Shown: one piece after another, positions 1-9,168 of the stretch | How the letters are laid out: each line of letters begins with the position of its first letter | Numbering within the stretch: position 1 is the first letter of the stretch | DNA from: Marinimicrobium alkaliphilum | Lineage (GTDB): Bacteria > Pseudomonadota > Gammaproteobacteria > Pseudomonadales > Cellvibrionaceae | Length of the DNA: 64,000 bases | NCBI RefSeq assembly: GCF_003259155.1 | Contig: NZ_QGMQ01000011.1 | Span: 45,487 to 109,486 of the forward strand | Direction: 5' to 3' | Notes under the pieces: model-generated | What the model was told of the DNA's origin: nothing | Databases searched by the model: none | Seen by the model: only the letters and a program-made list of their open reading frames with translations | Made by a program: the position numbers and the translations under genes

Positions 1-913
1 TTGGCAAGCGCTCAGGCCAATGTGCGGGTTCGCTGTTCTGGCCCTCGACAATCAAGGCCAACAAGGTTTCACCGTCATCCGCGACGGTGCGACTGGGCAG
101 GTCCCGAATTGTCGCCAGTTGCTCAAGTGTGTGCGGTTGGGTTCGCGCCATCTGCCACAGCGGCGGCTCTTTGACCAAACGGTTGCGCGGGATATCCCGG
201 GCGCGCGCTTGCTCTTCGCGCCAAATGGTCAGGCGCTGCAGGACGGCCAACTCGCGCGGCTGTAACTTCCAGGCAAGCCCCACTTTACGGTAGGCCTCTT
301 CCAGCACAGCAGGCTGGCGCGCCTGACTCACCAGAAGCGCGCAGTCTTCACGGACCCACGCCAGGCGGCCGTTATCTTTCAGGGTTTTGAGCAACTTGCC
401 GTAGATGATCAGCATATGCGCCACATCAAGCGCGGCGTATTTCATCTGGGCGACGCTCAAAGGGCGCTGCAACCAGTCCGAGCGGGTCTCCGCCTTCGGG
501 ATCTCGAGCCCGAGAGCGGCTTTGATCAAGCCTGCATAACCCAACGAAAAGCCGTAACCGGCATAGGCGGCCGCAATTTGGGTATCAAAGATCGGCTCGG
601 GCACCAGGTCCAGCAAGCGTTGAAAAACTTCCAGATCCTCCGAGCAGGAATGCAATACTTTGACCACTCGGGTATCGAGCAGTACCGCTTTAAGCGGCCC
701 CATATCCTCAATAGCCAGTGGATCGATCAGGTAGCAGCCCCGACCATCGCCCACCTGAATCAGGCCAGCGATGGGGTAGAAGGTGCTGCTGCGCATGAAT
801 TCAGTGTCAATCGCAATCGCGCCCTGGGTTAGCCAGCGTGCGCAAAGCTCAGCCAGTTCAGTATCGCTGGCAATCCAGGTGGGCTCGGTAGGTATGGTTG
901 CAGAAGCAGTCAT
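1..913 (-). CDS. rnd: ribonuclease D, 3' end cut by the window edge
   Basis: 3'-5' exoribonuclease that trims the 3' ends of tRNA and other stable RNA precursors in the cytoplasm. The 304 visible residues begin MTASATIPTEP. They carry the DEDD exonuclease motif I (IDTEFMRSSTFYP near residue 38), a central DTQIAAAYAGYG segment, and motif III (YAALDVAHM) with the DEDDy-type tyrosine. The HRDC region that follows begins around WKLQPRELAVLQRL. About 70 C-terminal residues are missing, judging from a usual length near 375. The start ATG lies 6 bp after the recR stop, so rnd is probably the last gene of a dnaX-ybaB-recR-rnd transcript. Assignment is by motif recognition. Confidence 0.93.
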   Translation of the reverse strand, partial: MTASATIPTEPTWIASDTELAELCARWLTQGAIAIDTEFMRSSTFYPIAGLIQVGDGRGCYLIDPLAIEDMGPLKAVLLDTRVVKVLHSCSEDLEVFQRLLDLVPEPIFDTQIAAAYAGYGFSLGYAGLIKAALGLEIPKAETRSDWLQRPLSVAQMKYAALDVAHMLIIYGKLLKTLKDNGRLAWVREDCALLVSQARQPAVLEEAYRKVGLAWKLQPRELAVLQRLTIWREEQARARDIPRNRLVKEPPLWQMARTQPHTLEQLATIRDLPSRTVADDGETLLALIVEGQNSEPAHWPERLP

Positions 914-919
914 GGGCGT

Positions 920-1513
920 TCACAGGCTCCGGCGGCTGGCAAAGGCATGAGCCAATGTCCCGCCATCAATGTATTCGAGTTCACCGCCCATGGGCACGCC
1001 GTGGGCAATACGCGAAACGGTGATACCCAACGGACGGGCGCGCTCGCTGATATAGTAGGCCGTAGCTTCGCCCTCAACCGTGGAGTTGGTGGCCAGAATC
1101 ACTTCCTGAATCGGCTCGGTCTGCAGTAACTCAACCAACTGGTCGACACCAATATCCTCAGGGCCGATACCGTCGATGGGCGACAGATGTCCCATCAGGA
1201 CAAAGTATTTGCCCTGGTAGGTCCCGGCCTGCTCAATCGCGAGCACATCGGCGGGGGTCTCGACCACACACAGCAGGCCATCATCGCGCCGGGCGTTGGC
1301 GCAGATGCCGCACAAGGGTTGTTCGGTGAGCGTTCGACAGCGCTGGCAGCGCCCTACGCCTTCCACCGCCAGCGTCAGGGCCTGGGCCAGGCGCGCTGCG
1401 CCTTCGCGGTCGCGCTCCAGCAGGTGCAGTGTCATACGCTGAGCCGATTTGGGGCCCACGCCCGGCAGGCACCGTAACGCTGCCATCAACTCATCAATCA
1501 GAGGGCTGAACAT
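920..1513 (-). CDS. recR: recombination mediator RecR
   Basis: RecR works with RecF and RecO to load RecA on gapped, SSB-coated DNA. The 197-residue protein has the usual family length. It shows the N-terminal helix-hairpin-helix ([12 protein letters not shown], residues 16-27), the four-cysteine zinc finger (CQRC and CGIC, about residues 56-71), and the Toprim domain ([12 protein letters not shown] onward) ending in the conserved C-terminal segment [13 protein letters not shown]. It sits 3 bp from the end of ybaB, the standard dnaX-ybaB-recR order of gammaproteobacteria. Nothing unusual is seen. Confidence 0.98.
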   Translation of the reverse strand: MFSPLIDELMAALRCLPGVGPKSAQRMTLHLLERDREGAARLAQALTLAVEGVGRCQRCRTLTEQPLCGICANARRDDGLLCVVETPADVLAIEQAGTYQGKYFVLMGHLSPIDGIGPEDIGVDQLVELLQTEPIQEVILATNSTVEGEATAYYISERARPLGITVSRIAHGVPMGGELEYIDGGTLAHAFASRRSL

Positions 1514-1516
1514 GAT

Positions 1517-1837
1517 TTAGAACGGCATCTTGAAGCCGGGCGGCAGGTTCATGCCCGAGGTCATTTTGCTCATCTGCTCTTTGTTGTTCTCTTCCACTTT
1601 ACGCACGGCGTCATTGACGGCGGCCGCGAGCAGGTCCTCGAGCATCTCTTTATCTTCTTCGAGCAGGCTCGGATCAATGTTGACGGCCTTCACATCGTGG
1701 CGACCGGTCATCACCACTTTGACCAAACCGGCACCGGCCTGACCGGTGACTTCGACATTGGCCTGATCTTCCTGCATTTTTTGCATGTCGGCCTGCATCT
1801 GCTGGGCCTGTTTCATTAAATCGCCTAGACCTTTCAT
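1517..1837 (-). CDS. ybaB: nucleoid-associated protein YbaB/EbfC
   Basis: Small DNA-binding protein of the YbaB/EbfC family, which forms tweezer-like dimers on the nucleoid. The 106 residues include the typical start [15 protein letters not shown], a coiled N-terminal helix, and the conserved core [23 protein letters not shown]. It lies between dnaX (31 bp upstream) and recR (3 bp downstream) on the same strand, the conserved genomic setting of this family. Confidence 0.96.
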   Translation of the reverse strand: MKGLGDLMKQAQQMQADMQKMQEDQANVEVTGQAGAGLVKVVMTGRHDVKAVNIDPSLLEEDKEMLEDLLAAAVNDAVRKVEENNKEQMSKMTSGMNLPPGFKMPF

Positions 1838-1868
1838 GGGCTTACCTCATTAACGCTCATCGGTACGG

Positions 1869-3797
1869 TTATTTACCGACACTGGGTTCAAGGGGCTCGA
1901 CGCTGTCCTGTAGGACACTGGCATCAAAGTGTTCAATCAATTTCTGTACCACCGGGTCTCGGTTGATCGCATCCACCGCCTCAGCCAGGCGTTCGCGCTT
2001 CAAGCGCGCCGCCAGGGCCGCCGGGGTTTCTCCGGGCACAGGGCCGGGCTGAATCAGCACCTTGACCGGCGCGCCAAAGTAGTCGCTGAGCTGGTCCGCC
2101 AGGCGCTGCTGATGGCTCTCATCGTACAGAGAGCTGTGATTTTCATCCAGAATAAAGCTCAGCTGGTTGCCCTGCCGGCCCACCAGCACGGCGTTCGACG
2201 CGGTGCTTTGGAGTACGCCGCCAATTTTGGCACCCAAATAGATCTCTGGCCAGGTCTCAGTACTGGCCTGCTCCAGAGACACAGAGCGCACGGATTCCGG
2301 TGCACCTGGAGGTGCCGATTCCGGCGCGGCCTGGGGAGCAGCCTCGGGCGGGGTATACGGCTGGCGCTGTTCGGGCATCCGTGGCTGTTCAGGCCTCGAT
2401 GGCTCCGGGACCTCCACCTGCGGTTCCCAGGGCGGACGGTCGTCTACCTGTGCGGAAGCCGCCACCGGCGGCGCCTCCGCTACCGAGGGTTCGGGCGGTG
2501 GCGCCGGGGCCGGTTCAGACTTTTTTTCAGGTTCGGGCTCCGGCGCCTGAGCGCTTGGCTCCTCTGGGGATGACTCAGGCATCGCCTGCTCGGGCACCTC
2601 TTCAGCCGGTGCAATCTGCTCCGCCACGTGTGCCGCCGGCGATTGCTCGCTACTCCGCGCAGGTACAGGGCGGTTCGCCTGCGGCAGGGACTGCCCCGGT
2701 ACGTCCAACACCCCCTGAGGCTTGAAGGCCAGCATCCGCAGAAGCACCATTTCAAAGCCTGCACGCGAGTCCGGCGCCAAGGGCAGGTCCCGACGACCGA
2801 GCAAGGCTGTCTGGTAAAACAGTTGCACATCTTCCGAAGGCAGTTGCTGCGCCAACTGCAGGACCCGATCCCGGTCACCCTGACTGTTATCAACCGCTTC
2901 GGGCAGCGCTTGAGCAATGGCAATTCGGTGCAGCACGGTAAGCATCTCTGCCAGAGCACCGGCGAAGTCCGGCGCGTGCTCCGCCATCTGGTCAACGGTG
3001 TTCAATGCCACCTTGCCGTCGTAGCTCGCCAACGCCTCAATAATCCGATACACCGAATCCCGATCGATGGTGCCAAGCATGGCACGCACCTCAGCCTCAT
3101 TGATCTGGCCCGAACCGTAGGCAATGGCCTGGTCCGTCAGACTGAGCGCGTCGCGCATACTGCCGTCGGCGCCGCGCCCCAGCTGCCAAAGCGCACTTTC
3201 TTCAAAGGGAACGCCTTCGCTGTCGAGCACCATTTGCAAATGCTGCACGATGCGCTCGGGCTGCATATTCTTGAGGTTGAACTGAAGGCAGCGCGACAGA
3301 ATGGTGACCGGCAGCTTTTGCGGATCGGTGGTCGCAAGCAAAAATTTAACGTGGGGCGGCGGCTCTTCCAGGGTCTTCAGCAGCGCGTTGAAGCTGTGAC
3401 TGGACAGCATGTGTACTTCATCGATCAGATACACCTTGTAGCGACCACGGGTGGGCGCATACTGAACGTTTTCCAGCAGCTCGCGGGTATCTTCGACTTT
3501 GGTGCGCGAGGCCGCATCGACCTCGATCAGATCGACAAAGCGGTTCTCGGCAATTTCGGTGCAGGCACTGCATTGGCCACAGGGCACGGAACTGACACCG
3601 GCTTCGCAGTTTAGGCACTTGGCCAGAATGCGAGCGATGGTGGTTTTACCCACACCGCGAGTGCCGGTGAACAAATAGGCATGGTGCAGGCGATTGTGAT
3701 CGAGGGCGTTGATCAAGGCCTGGAGGACGTGCTCTTGCCCGACCATTTCTCGGAATGTGCGGGGACGCCATTTGCGGGCCAGGACTTGGTAGCTCAT
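1869..3797 (-). CDS. dnaX: DNA polymerase III subunits tau and gamma
   Basis: Clamp-loader ATPase. The full 642-residue product is tau, which also tethers the polymerase cores and DnaB. The start was set at MSYQVLARKWRP, the conserved family N-terminus; an in-frame extension of 34 residues upstream looks non-coding. Visible motifs are Walker A (GTRGVGKTT, about residues 45-53), a four-cysteine zinc module (CLNC and CGQCSAC, residues 61-79), Walker B (LIDEVHML, about 124-131) and the sensor region TTDPQKLPVTILSRC. A Pro/Glu/Ala-rich linker (about residues 390-530) precedes the tau-specific C-terminal domain. A slippery heptamer in the linker should also yield a gamma-like product of about 427 residues (see the separate entry at 2515-2527). 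Confidence 0.98.
   Translation of the reverse strand: MSYQVLARKWRPRTFREMVGQEHVLQALINALDHNRLHHAYLFTGTRGVGKTTIARILAKCLNCEAGVSSVPCGQCSACTEIAENRFVDLIEVDAASRTKVEDTRELLENVQYAPTRGRYKVYLIDEVHMLSSHSFNALLKTLEEPPPHVKFLLATTDPQKLPVTILSRCLQFNLKNMQPERIVQHLQMVLDSEGVPFEESALWQLGRGADGSMRDALSLTDQAIAYGSGQINEAEVRAMLGTIDRDSVYRIIEALASYDGKVALNTVDQMAEHAPDFAGALAEMLTVLHRIAIAQALPEAVDNSQGDRDRVLQLAQQLPSEDVQLFYQTALLGRRDLPLAPDSRAGFEMVLLRMLAFKPQGVLDVPGQSLPQANRPVPARSSEQSPAAHVAEQIAPAEEVPEQAMPESSPEEPSAQAPEPEPEKKSEPAPAPPPEPSVAEAPPVAASAQVDDRPPWEPQVEVPEPSRPEQPRMPEQRQPYTPPEAAPQAAPESAPPGAPESVRSVSLEQASTETWPEIYLGAKIGGVLQSTASNAVLVGRQGNQLSFILDENHSSLYDESHQQRLADQLSDYFGAPVKVLIQPGPVPGETPAALAARLKRERLAEAVDAINRDPVVQKLIEHFDASVLQDSVEPLEPSVGK
2515..2527 (-). 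promoter_or_regulatory. programmed -1 ribosomal frameshift site in dnaX
   Basis: The minus strand reads GAA AAA AAG TCT GAA in the dnaX frame, which contains the heptamer A AAA AAG used in Escherichia coli dnaX. After a -1 slip the next codons are GTC TGA, so translation stops at once and gives a product of 426 codons plus Val. The E. coli gamma subunit is 431 residues. A GGAG stretch lies 11 nt upstream, matching the stimulatory Shine-Dalgarno of E. coli. A GC-rich segment downstream can pair GCCACCG with CGGTGGC. Frameshifting is inferred; the sequence elements are seen directly. Confidence 0.88.
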
Positions 3798-3882
3798 GCC
3801 TTCCTCTATCTGGGTATTATCGAACGTGGCGAGGATTATACCTGATAAAACCGGAAGATTTGGACGGGGCCAGAAATAGGGT

Positions 3883-3985
<103 letters not shown>

Positions 3986-3994
3986 ACGGCGCGC

Positions 3995-4023
3995 ATTATC
4001 CTGACTTTGCCCCACCAATGCAA
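3995..4023 (-). promoter_or_regulatory. sigma70 promoter of the SRP RNA gene
   Basis: On the minus strand TTGCAT and GATAAT are separated by exactly 17 bp, and the -10 box ends about 10 bp before the predicted RNA start. The discriminator is GCGCGCC, a GC-rich type known from stringently controlled stable RNA promoters. Stringent control is inferred. Confidence 0.8.
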
Positions 4024-4040
4024 GGCGGGGCGGAAAATCC

Positions 4041-5570
4041 CTAAGGCACAAGTACCGGCGCCCCCGGCCCCATGGGCCAACCAACGCTCACCCAGAGTGC
4101 CAGCAGCACTGACCACACCAACCAGAAAGCAACAGAATACGGCAGCATCATCGCCACCAGAGTGCCAATACCCAGGTTCTTGCGGTAGCGCTGGGCAAAG
4201 GCCACCACCACCCCGAAGTAAGGCATCAAGGGCGTAATCACGTTGGTGACACTGTCTCCGATGCGGTAGGCCATTTGAGTCGCCTCGGGGCTGATGCCCA
4301 GCAAATAGAACATGGGCACAAAGACTGGCCCCACCAGTGCCCATTTGGCGGTGGCGCTGCCTACAAACAGGTTAAGAAATCCCGCAAGGCTGACAAACAA
4401 TACCAACAACAAGGCCGGCGGCAGGGAGAGCTTACCCAGCACCTCGGCACCATTGATCGCCATGATCACACCCAGCTGGCTCCAGGCGAAATAGTTGACA
4501 AACTGGGCCGCAAAAAACATCAGCACAATATAGGTGGCCATGGTGCCCATGGCGTGCTCCATGCCCCCTACCGCTTCGCCCGCGCGCTGATAGTGGCCGC
4601 TGATCTTGCCAAACACGACCCCCGCGATACCGGCATAGAGCGCAATGAGGACGACAATACCCTGGAGAAACGCCGATTGCAGCACACTCTCGGCAGACCC
4701 GCGCAAGACACCCCATTCGGGAATCACGGCAAGCGCCATGAGGCCCCAAAAAGCCAGCGTCACCCACAGTACCGCCCACAGCCCTCGGCGCTCGGACTCA
4801 GTGACGTTTGGCAGCTCGTCTTCCGTCTGCTCATCCTCCCCCTCCTGACGGGACAGCCAGGGCGTCACCCAGCGCTCGGTGACCCAGGTGCCCACGATGC
4901 TCAAGAGCAGCGTAGAAACGATCATGAAATAGTAGTTACCCGCCGCATCCACGGTGTAATCAGACGCAACCAGTTGAACGGCTTCGGCGGATAAACCTGC
5001 CAACACCACGTCGAGCGGCCCCAGAAGCAAGTTGGCGCTGTAGCCCGCAGCGACACCGCCGAAGGAAGCGGCAATCCCCGCCAGCGGCGGTCGTCCTGCA
5101 ACGGAGAAGAGCAGACCCGCAAGCGGAATCAGCACCACGTAGCCAGCGTCGGCAGTGAGGCTGGAGAGCATGCCGGAGAAGACCACAATAAAAGTCAGTG
5201 CACCGGGCGGCGCCGCCAATACCAGGCGTGTCAGCGCAACCCGCAACAACCCCGAGTGCTCGGCGATCCCCAGTCCGAGCATGGCCACCAGGACAGTGCC
5301 TACGGGCGCAAAAGTGACAAAATTGTTCACCGCACTGGTCAGCATCCAGCGGATACCCTCTCCGCTCAACAAATTGCGCGCCACCACCGCCTCGCCGCTG
5401 CCCGGCAGCTCGGCGCGCACGCCAAAAGCAGCCGCGATAGCCGAGACCAGCAGGATGCCGATACAGAAATAGAAAAACAGCAGCGTTGGTGCTGGCAGGC
5501 GGTTACCCTGGCGTTCGACATGGTGCAGGAAGCGTTCAGTAAGCGGTGGCTTGATGGCCGTCGAGGTCAT
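4041..5570 (-). CDS. AbgT family transporter
   Basis: Inner-membrane transporter of the AbgT family, whose members import p-aminobenzoyl-glutamate or export sulfonamides. The 509-residue protein begins MTSTAIKPPLTERFLHHVER. It has many hydrophobic segments and the family signatures FVTFAPVGTVLVAMLGLGIAE, LSSLTADAGYVVLIPL and a C-terminal GDSVTNVITPLMPYF hairpin. The start was placed at 5570 because an AAAGGA ribosome site lies 8 bp upstream; the frame stays open for 24 more residues without such a site. No amidohydrolase partner (abgA/abgB-like) is nearby, so the substrate cannot be read from context. Confidence 0.9.
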   Translation of the reverse strand: MTSTAIKPPLTERFLHHVERQGNRLPAPTLLFFYFCIGILLVSAIAAAFGVRAELPGSGEAVVARNLLSGEGIRWMLTSAVNNFVTFAPVGTVLVAMLGLGIAEHSGLLRVALTRLVLAAPPGALTFIVVFSGMLSSLTADAGYVVLIPLAGLLFSVAGRPPLAGIAASFGGVAAGYSANLLLGPLDVVLAGLSAEAVQLVASDYTVDAAGNYYFMIVSTLLLSIVGTWVTERWVTPWLSRQEGEDEQTEDELPNVTESERRGLWAVLWVTLAFWGLMALAVIPEWGVLRGSAESVLQSAFLQGIVVLIALYAGIAGVVFGKISGHYQRAGEAVGGMEHAMGTMATYIVLMFFAAQFVNYFAWSQLGVIMAINGAEVLGKLSLPPALLLVLFVSLAGFLNLFVGSATAKWALVGPVFVPMFYLLGISPEATQMAYRIGDSVTNVITPLMPYFGVVVAFAQRYRKNLGIGTLVAMMLPYSVAFWLVWSVLLALWVSVGWPMGPGAPVLVP

Positions 5571-5643
5571 GTTGCGTCCTTTTCTCGAGAGTTCGATTTC
5601 AATTTTTATGGTGGTGGTTTTTTGCTGTGCGCGGTGCCTCAAT

Positions 5644-5803
5644 TGTCGGATTACGCCCTGCGGGCTAATCCGACCTACTGGAAGCAGCGTGCCATTGTTC
5701 GTGTAGGTCGGATTAGCGCAGCGTAATCCGACAATGAGGCACCCAGCCCGAGTCTATGCTCCACCGTCCGAGCAGGTCGGATTCGGCGCGGCCGTAATCC
5801 GAC
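5644..5803. repeat. REP cluster A (3 copies) in a divergent gap
   Basis: Palindromic copies at 5644-5678 (left-facing, TGTCGGATTACG...CCGACCTAC), 5703-5733 and 5773-5803 (right-facing). The first two are separated by 24 bp. The cluster fills most of the gap between the divergent AbgT and tpx genes. Confidence 0.95.
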
Positions 5804-5849
5804 ACCTGCGGCACCGAATCCGCAGGGTACCACGCGCGTTATGGCAATC

Positions 5850-5858
5850 TGGTATAGT
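5850..5858 (+). promoter_or_regulatory. extended -10 promoter of tpx
   Basis: TGG-TATAGT fits an extended -10 element (TGnTATAAT) with a start point about 60 bp before the tpx ATG. No good -35 box is seen 17 bp upstream, which is usual for this class. Confidence 0.5.
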
Positions 5859-5927
5859 AACACTTGAATTCCTCGCCCCAGCTTCTAAGCTAGGGCTCTC
5901 ATCCCTTATTGCAGGAGCAATAACGCT

Positions 5928-6425
5928 ATGGCAAAAGTAACCCTGAAAGGTAACCCCTTCAACACCAACAGCGACTTGCCCGCCAAGGGCAGCCAGGCAC
6001 CGGGGTTCACCCTGGTCAAAAGCGACCTGTCGGAAATCAGCCTGAGCGACGTCAAGGGCAAGCGCGTTGTCTTGAACATCTTCCCCAGTGTCGACACTCC
6101 GACCTGCGCCCAGTCCGTGCGTACCTTCAATGAAAAAGCCAGCGGCCTGGACAACACCACGGTGATCTGTGTTTCCCAGGATCTGCCGTTCGCCCAGGCG
6201 CGCTTCTGTGGCGCCGAGAACTTGGACAATGTGGTACCGGCCTCCGCCTTTCGCTCCAGCTTTGCCAAAGACTACGGCGTCGCGATGGTTGACGGTCCGC
6301 TGACTGGCCTGTGCGCTCGCGCGGTGGTGGTGCTCGATACCGACGGCAAAGTGGTGCATACCCAGTTGGTTGGCGAAGTGGCTGACGAGCCCGATTACGA
6401 CGCGGCGCTGAAAGCTCTGGGTTGA
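5928..6425 (+). CDS. tpx: thiol peroxidase Tpx
   Basis: Thioredoxin-dependent 2-Cys peroxiredoxin of the Tpx class, reducing H2O2 and lipid hydroperoxides. The protein has 165 residues, about the usual length (E. coli 168). It shows the peroxidatic cysteine in [12 protein letters not shown] (about residue 61) and the resolving cysteine in [12 protein letters not shown] (about residue 95), plus the N-terminal [11 protein letters not shown] pattern. A GCAGGAG ribosome site precedes the ATG. It stands alone between two REP clusters. Confidence 0.97.
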   Translation: MAKVTLKGNPFNTNSDLPAKGSQAPGFTLVKSDLSEISLSDVKGKRVVLNIFPSVDTPTCAQSVRTFNEKASGLDNTTVICVSQDLPFAQARFCGAENLDNVVPASAFRSSFAKDYGVAMVDGPLTGLCARAVVVLDTDGKVVHTQLVGEVADEPDYDAALKALG

Positions 6426-6495
6426 CATTGATTTGATTGATGCCGGCGCCTCCGATAGGCTTACGGGTGTCCCATGAATGGTTGGGTGCCTCAGA

Positions 6496-6725
6496 TGTCG
6501 GATTACGCCCTTCGGGCTAATCCGACCTACTGGAAACATCGCTCCATTGTTCAAGTAGGTCGGATTAGGCGCAGCCGTAATTCGACAACCCCGCACCCAA
6601 ACCGCAACATCGCTCCCCCGCTCGAGTAGGTCGGATTAGCACAGCGTAATCCGACAACCCCGCACCCAAGCCGTAACATCGCTCGACTGCTCGAGTAGGT
6701 CGGATTAGCGCAGCGTAATCCGACA
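6496..6725. repeat. REP cluster B (4 copies) between convergent genes
   Basis: Left-facing copy at 6496-6530, then right-facing copies at 6555-6587, 6626-6656 and 6695-6725. Spacers are 24, 38 and 38 bp. The cluster lies between the 3' ends of tpx and the MHYT gene and could end or stabilise both messages. Confidence 0.95.
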
Positions 6726-6760
6726 CTGAGGCACCCCACCCCAAACGATACCCACGAAAA

Positions 6761-8023
6761 TCACGCCACCTCCGCAACCCCGGTGCCAAAGTGCAAACTC
6801 ACCCGCTGCGCCGCCTTCAAAAGATTACGACTGGCGCTACCGGACTCGGGAAACCTGCTGAAGCCCACCCCCCAGCGCCCCAACTCCGACATGCCCACCG
6901 CTTTAAGATCCTGCGCCAAGGCCTGCTCAAAAGGCTGCAACAGATCCCTCACCTCGCCCGGCGTCATGTGTTCAACCAGCAGCACAAAACTGTCCCGCCC
7001 GTAACGCGCCAACAGCTCAGCGTCACCAAACCAGCGTTTCAGCTCGGCCACAAAGACGTCGAGCAACGCCTGAGCGACCGCATTATCGTCATCTTCCATC
7101 AACTGGCGGTAGCTGCTGAGTTCAAAGTAAACAAGGGTGAAGGGGCGGGCTTTTTGACCCGATCCCGATACCGTCAAACGGTCCAGCAGGGTTTTTTCGG
7201 CCTGGGCTCGGTTCGGCAAACCGGTCGCCTCGTCATTGAAGGCCGTCTCACGGGCAACGCGGTACTTGTTGATCGCCAGCTCGCGCAGGCGCACGCTTTC
7301 ACGGTAATCCTGATAAGCCACAAACAGGGCCAGCAACAGAAACCCACTTGCGGCTATCGCGGTCGGGACTCCCATCCAGTCCCCCTGCAACTCATTGCTC
7401 GGCGCGAACGCCGAATCTGCCGGATAACTGGCCGCGGCCATTCCGGTGTAGTGCATACCCGCGATGGCAGCGCCCATCACCAGTGCCGCCACAATCTTGA
7501 TCCAGAGCGCATGGCGGGGCGGGGCATTGCGAATCTGCCGGCAGATTACCAGCGCCGCACCGGAAGCACCCACAGCGATAAGGCCCGACAGGATCACCAG
7601 CAACGTATCGTACTGAATCGTGGGCTCCATGCGCATGGCGTACATACCGCCGTAGTGCATAAAGAAGATACCGGTACCCATGATCATGGCGCTTGCCGCC
7701 AAGGTACGTGCCGACGCGTTGGGCAGGGTAATCACATAGAGCGCCAAGCCCGACGCCAGCACGGCCGGAACCCAGGACAGGAGCGTGAGCCCCGCCGAGA
7801 AGCTCATATCCATACCGTGGGGCATCTCGTAGGCGCTCATGCCGACGAAGTGCATGGACCAGACACCGCTGCCCAGACACAGAGCGCCGACGCTGAGCCA
7901 CACGGTACGCCCACGACCTTCCTGATCGAAGAGTCGAGTGCCGAAATAGATGGCTGAATAGGCCGCGATAACCGCGACACAATAGGAGGCGAAGACCAGC
8001 AGCGGATCGTAGGAGCCCGTCAT
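6761..8023 (-). CDS. MHYT sensor protein with degenerate GGDEF domain
   Basis: Membrane protein of 420 residues. The N-terminal half is an MHYT domain: seven hydrophobic segments with the motif repeated as MHFVGM (about residue 57), MHYGGM (about 124) and MHYTGM (about 187). This domain is proposed to bind copper and sense diatomic gases or redox state. The C-terminal half begins like a GGDEF domain (NDEATGLPNRAQAEKTLLDRL) but the signature reads ARYGRDSFVLL, so cyclase activity is unlikely. It probably acts as a sensor or a c-di-GMP/GTP-binding pseudo-enzyme. An AGGA ribosome site precedes the ATG. It starts 55 bp after metR ends on the same strand and may be read through from it. Confidence 0.87.
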   Translation of the reverse strand: MTGSYDPLLVFASYCVAVIAAYSAIYFGTRLFDQEGRGRTVWLSVGALCLGSGVWSMHFVGMSAYEMPHGMDMSFSAGLTLLSWVPAVLASGLALYVITLPNASARTLAASAMIMGTGIFFMHYGGMYAMRMEPTIQYDTLLVILSGLIAVGASGAALVICRQIRNAPPRHALWIKIVAALVMGAAIAGMHYTGMAAASYPADSAFAPSNELQGDWMGVPTAIAASGFLLLALFVAYQDYRESVRLRELAINKYRVARETAFNDEATGLPNRAQAEKTLLDRLTVSGSGQKARPFTLVYFELSSYRQLMEDDDNAVAQALLDVFVAELKRWFGDAELLARYGRDSFVLLVEHMTPGEVRDLLQPFEQALAQDLKAVGMSELGRWGVGFSRFPESGSASRNLLKAAQRVSLHFGTGVAEVA

Positions 8024-8078
8024 AACAATAATCCTTTTAGGGGTTTTTGAAGCTTTACGCGCCAGAAACCCAAAGGGA

Positions 8079-8999
8079 TCAATCGTCCGCCCGTTTCACG
8101 CCTTTCAGATGTTGCAGACAGTGTTGGCGGGCGAGACTCAGAAAGTCCTCAACAAAACCCAGGTGCCGGTAATCCGAGCGCAAAGCCGCATAGAGCGTGG
8201 GCCAGATACCCTGCTCACCGGCCGGGCGCACCGCCAGCATCGCGGCGTCGGCGTACTCTGCCAGTACCCAGTTGGGCAGCGCACAGACGCCCCGCCCGCT
8301 GGCAGCCAACTGCACCATCATCAGGGTCAGCTCAGAGGTACGCACGCCGGCGGGCGTGACACCGGCCGGATCCAGAAAATATTTAAAGATATCGAGCCGG
8401 GCGCGCTCTACCGGGTAGGTGATCACCGTCTGATCCGCCAGGTCACCGGGCTCAAGGCTGGCTTTGGCCGCAAGGGGATGCTCCCGCGCCAAGGCGATCT
8501 GCATTTCATAGCTGAACAGCGGCACATACTCGATCCCCGGCAAAGGTTGCGGGTCCGAGGTGATCACCAGGTCCACCTCGCCCTGGGTCAGCGCCGGCAG
8601 GGGCTCGAACATAAAGCCGCCGGAGAAATCCAGCTCCACCGCCGGCCAGTGGTTACGATAGGTGTCCACCGTAGGCATCAACCAGTTGAAACAGCTGTGG
8701 CATTCAATGGCCATATACAGCCGCCCCGCCTCTCCCTGAAGCAACTTCTGGATATCCCGCTCGGCTTCCTTCACCTGCGCCAGCACCTGATCCGCCAGTG
8801 TCAACAGTCTGCGCCCAGGCTCGCTGAAACGCAGCGGCCGGCTCTTGCGCACGAACAGCTCGCAACCGAGACGTCCCTCCAATTCCTTGAGTTGGTGCGA
8901 CAGGGCCGATTGGGTCAGGCACAGGCGGTCGGCAGCCTCGACCAGGCTCCCGGTCTCGCGCAGGGCGGTGAGGGTTTTGAGGTGACGGATTTCGAGCAT
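8079..8999 (-). CDS. metR: LysR-type methionine regulator MetR
   Basis: LysR-family activator of metE/metH that uses homocysteine as coinducer. The 306 residues start MLEIRHLKTLTALRETGSL and contain the winged helix-turn-helix AADRLCLTQSALSHQLKELE. The effector domain shows the MetR-like AIECHSCFNWLMPTVD segment. It is divergent from metE, the classic metR-metE arrangement, with 386 bp between the start codons. A REP cluster occupies that gap. Confidence 0.93.
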   Translation of the reverse strand: MLEIRHLKTLTALRETGSLVEAADRLCLTQSALSHQLKELEGRLGCELFVRKSRPLRFSEPGRRLLTLADQVLAQVKEAERDIQKLLQGEAGRLYMAIECHSCFNWLMPTVDTYRNHWPAVELDFSGGFMFEPLPALTQGEVDLVITSDPQPLPGIEYVPLFSYEMQIALAREHPLAAKASLEPGDLADQTVITYPVERARLDIFKYFLDPAGVTPAGVRTSELTLMMVQLAASGRGVCALPNWVLAEYADAAMLAVRPAGEQGIWPTLYAALRSDYRHLGFVEDFLSLARQHCLQHLKGVKRADD

Positions 9000-9065
9000 G
9001 GCGGCCTCGGACGTGGGCTTGATGACGGGCCAGTTTAGAAGTGGTCGCCACTTAAATCAAATAAA

Positions 9066-9084
9066 TTTCATGTTAAATCTGAAA
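9066..9084. promoter_or_regulatory. possible MetR operator
   Basis: TTTCA-N9-TGAAA lies in an AT-rich stretch 66 bp upstream of metR. It resembles a LysR-type dyad but has a longer spacer than the TGAA-N5-TTCA MetR site of enterics. It is a tentative call from symmetry and position only. Confidence 0.35.
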
Positions 9085-9168
9085 ATTACCAGTTTGATTC
9101 ATTTTAATGCAGGCGAGAGAATGCTTGGGAATTTGAAGGGGGCCACTTTTCGGGTTGGGTGGCTCAGG

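Noticed and set aside
6551..6789. Small ORFs with repeated VGLRCANPTY-like peptides
   Set aside because: They are translations of tandem REP copies, not genes.
8024..8078. Sigma28 promoter before the MHYT gene
   Set aside because: A TAAA box is present but no GCCGATAA-like box occurs 15 bp later.
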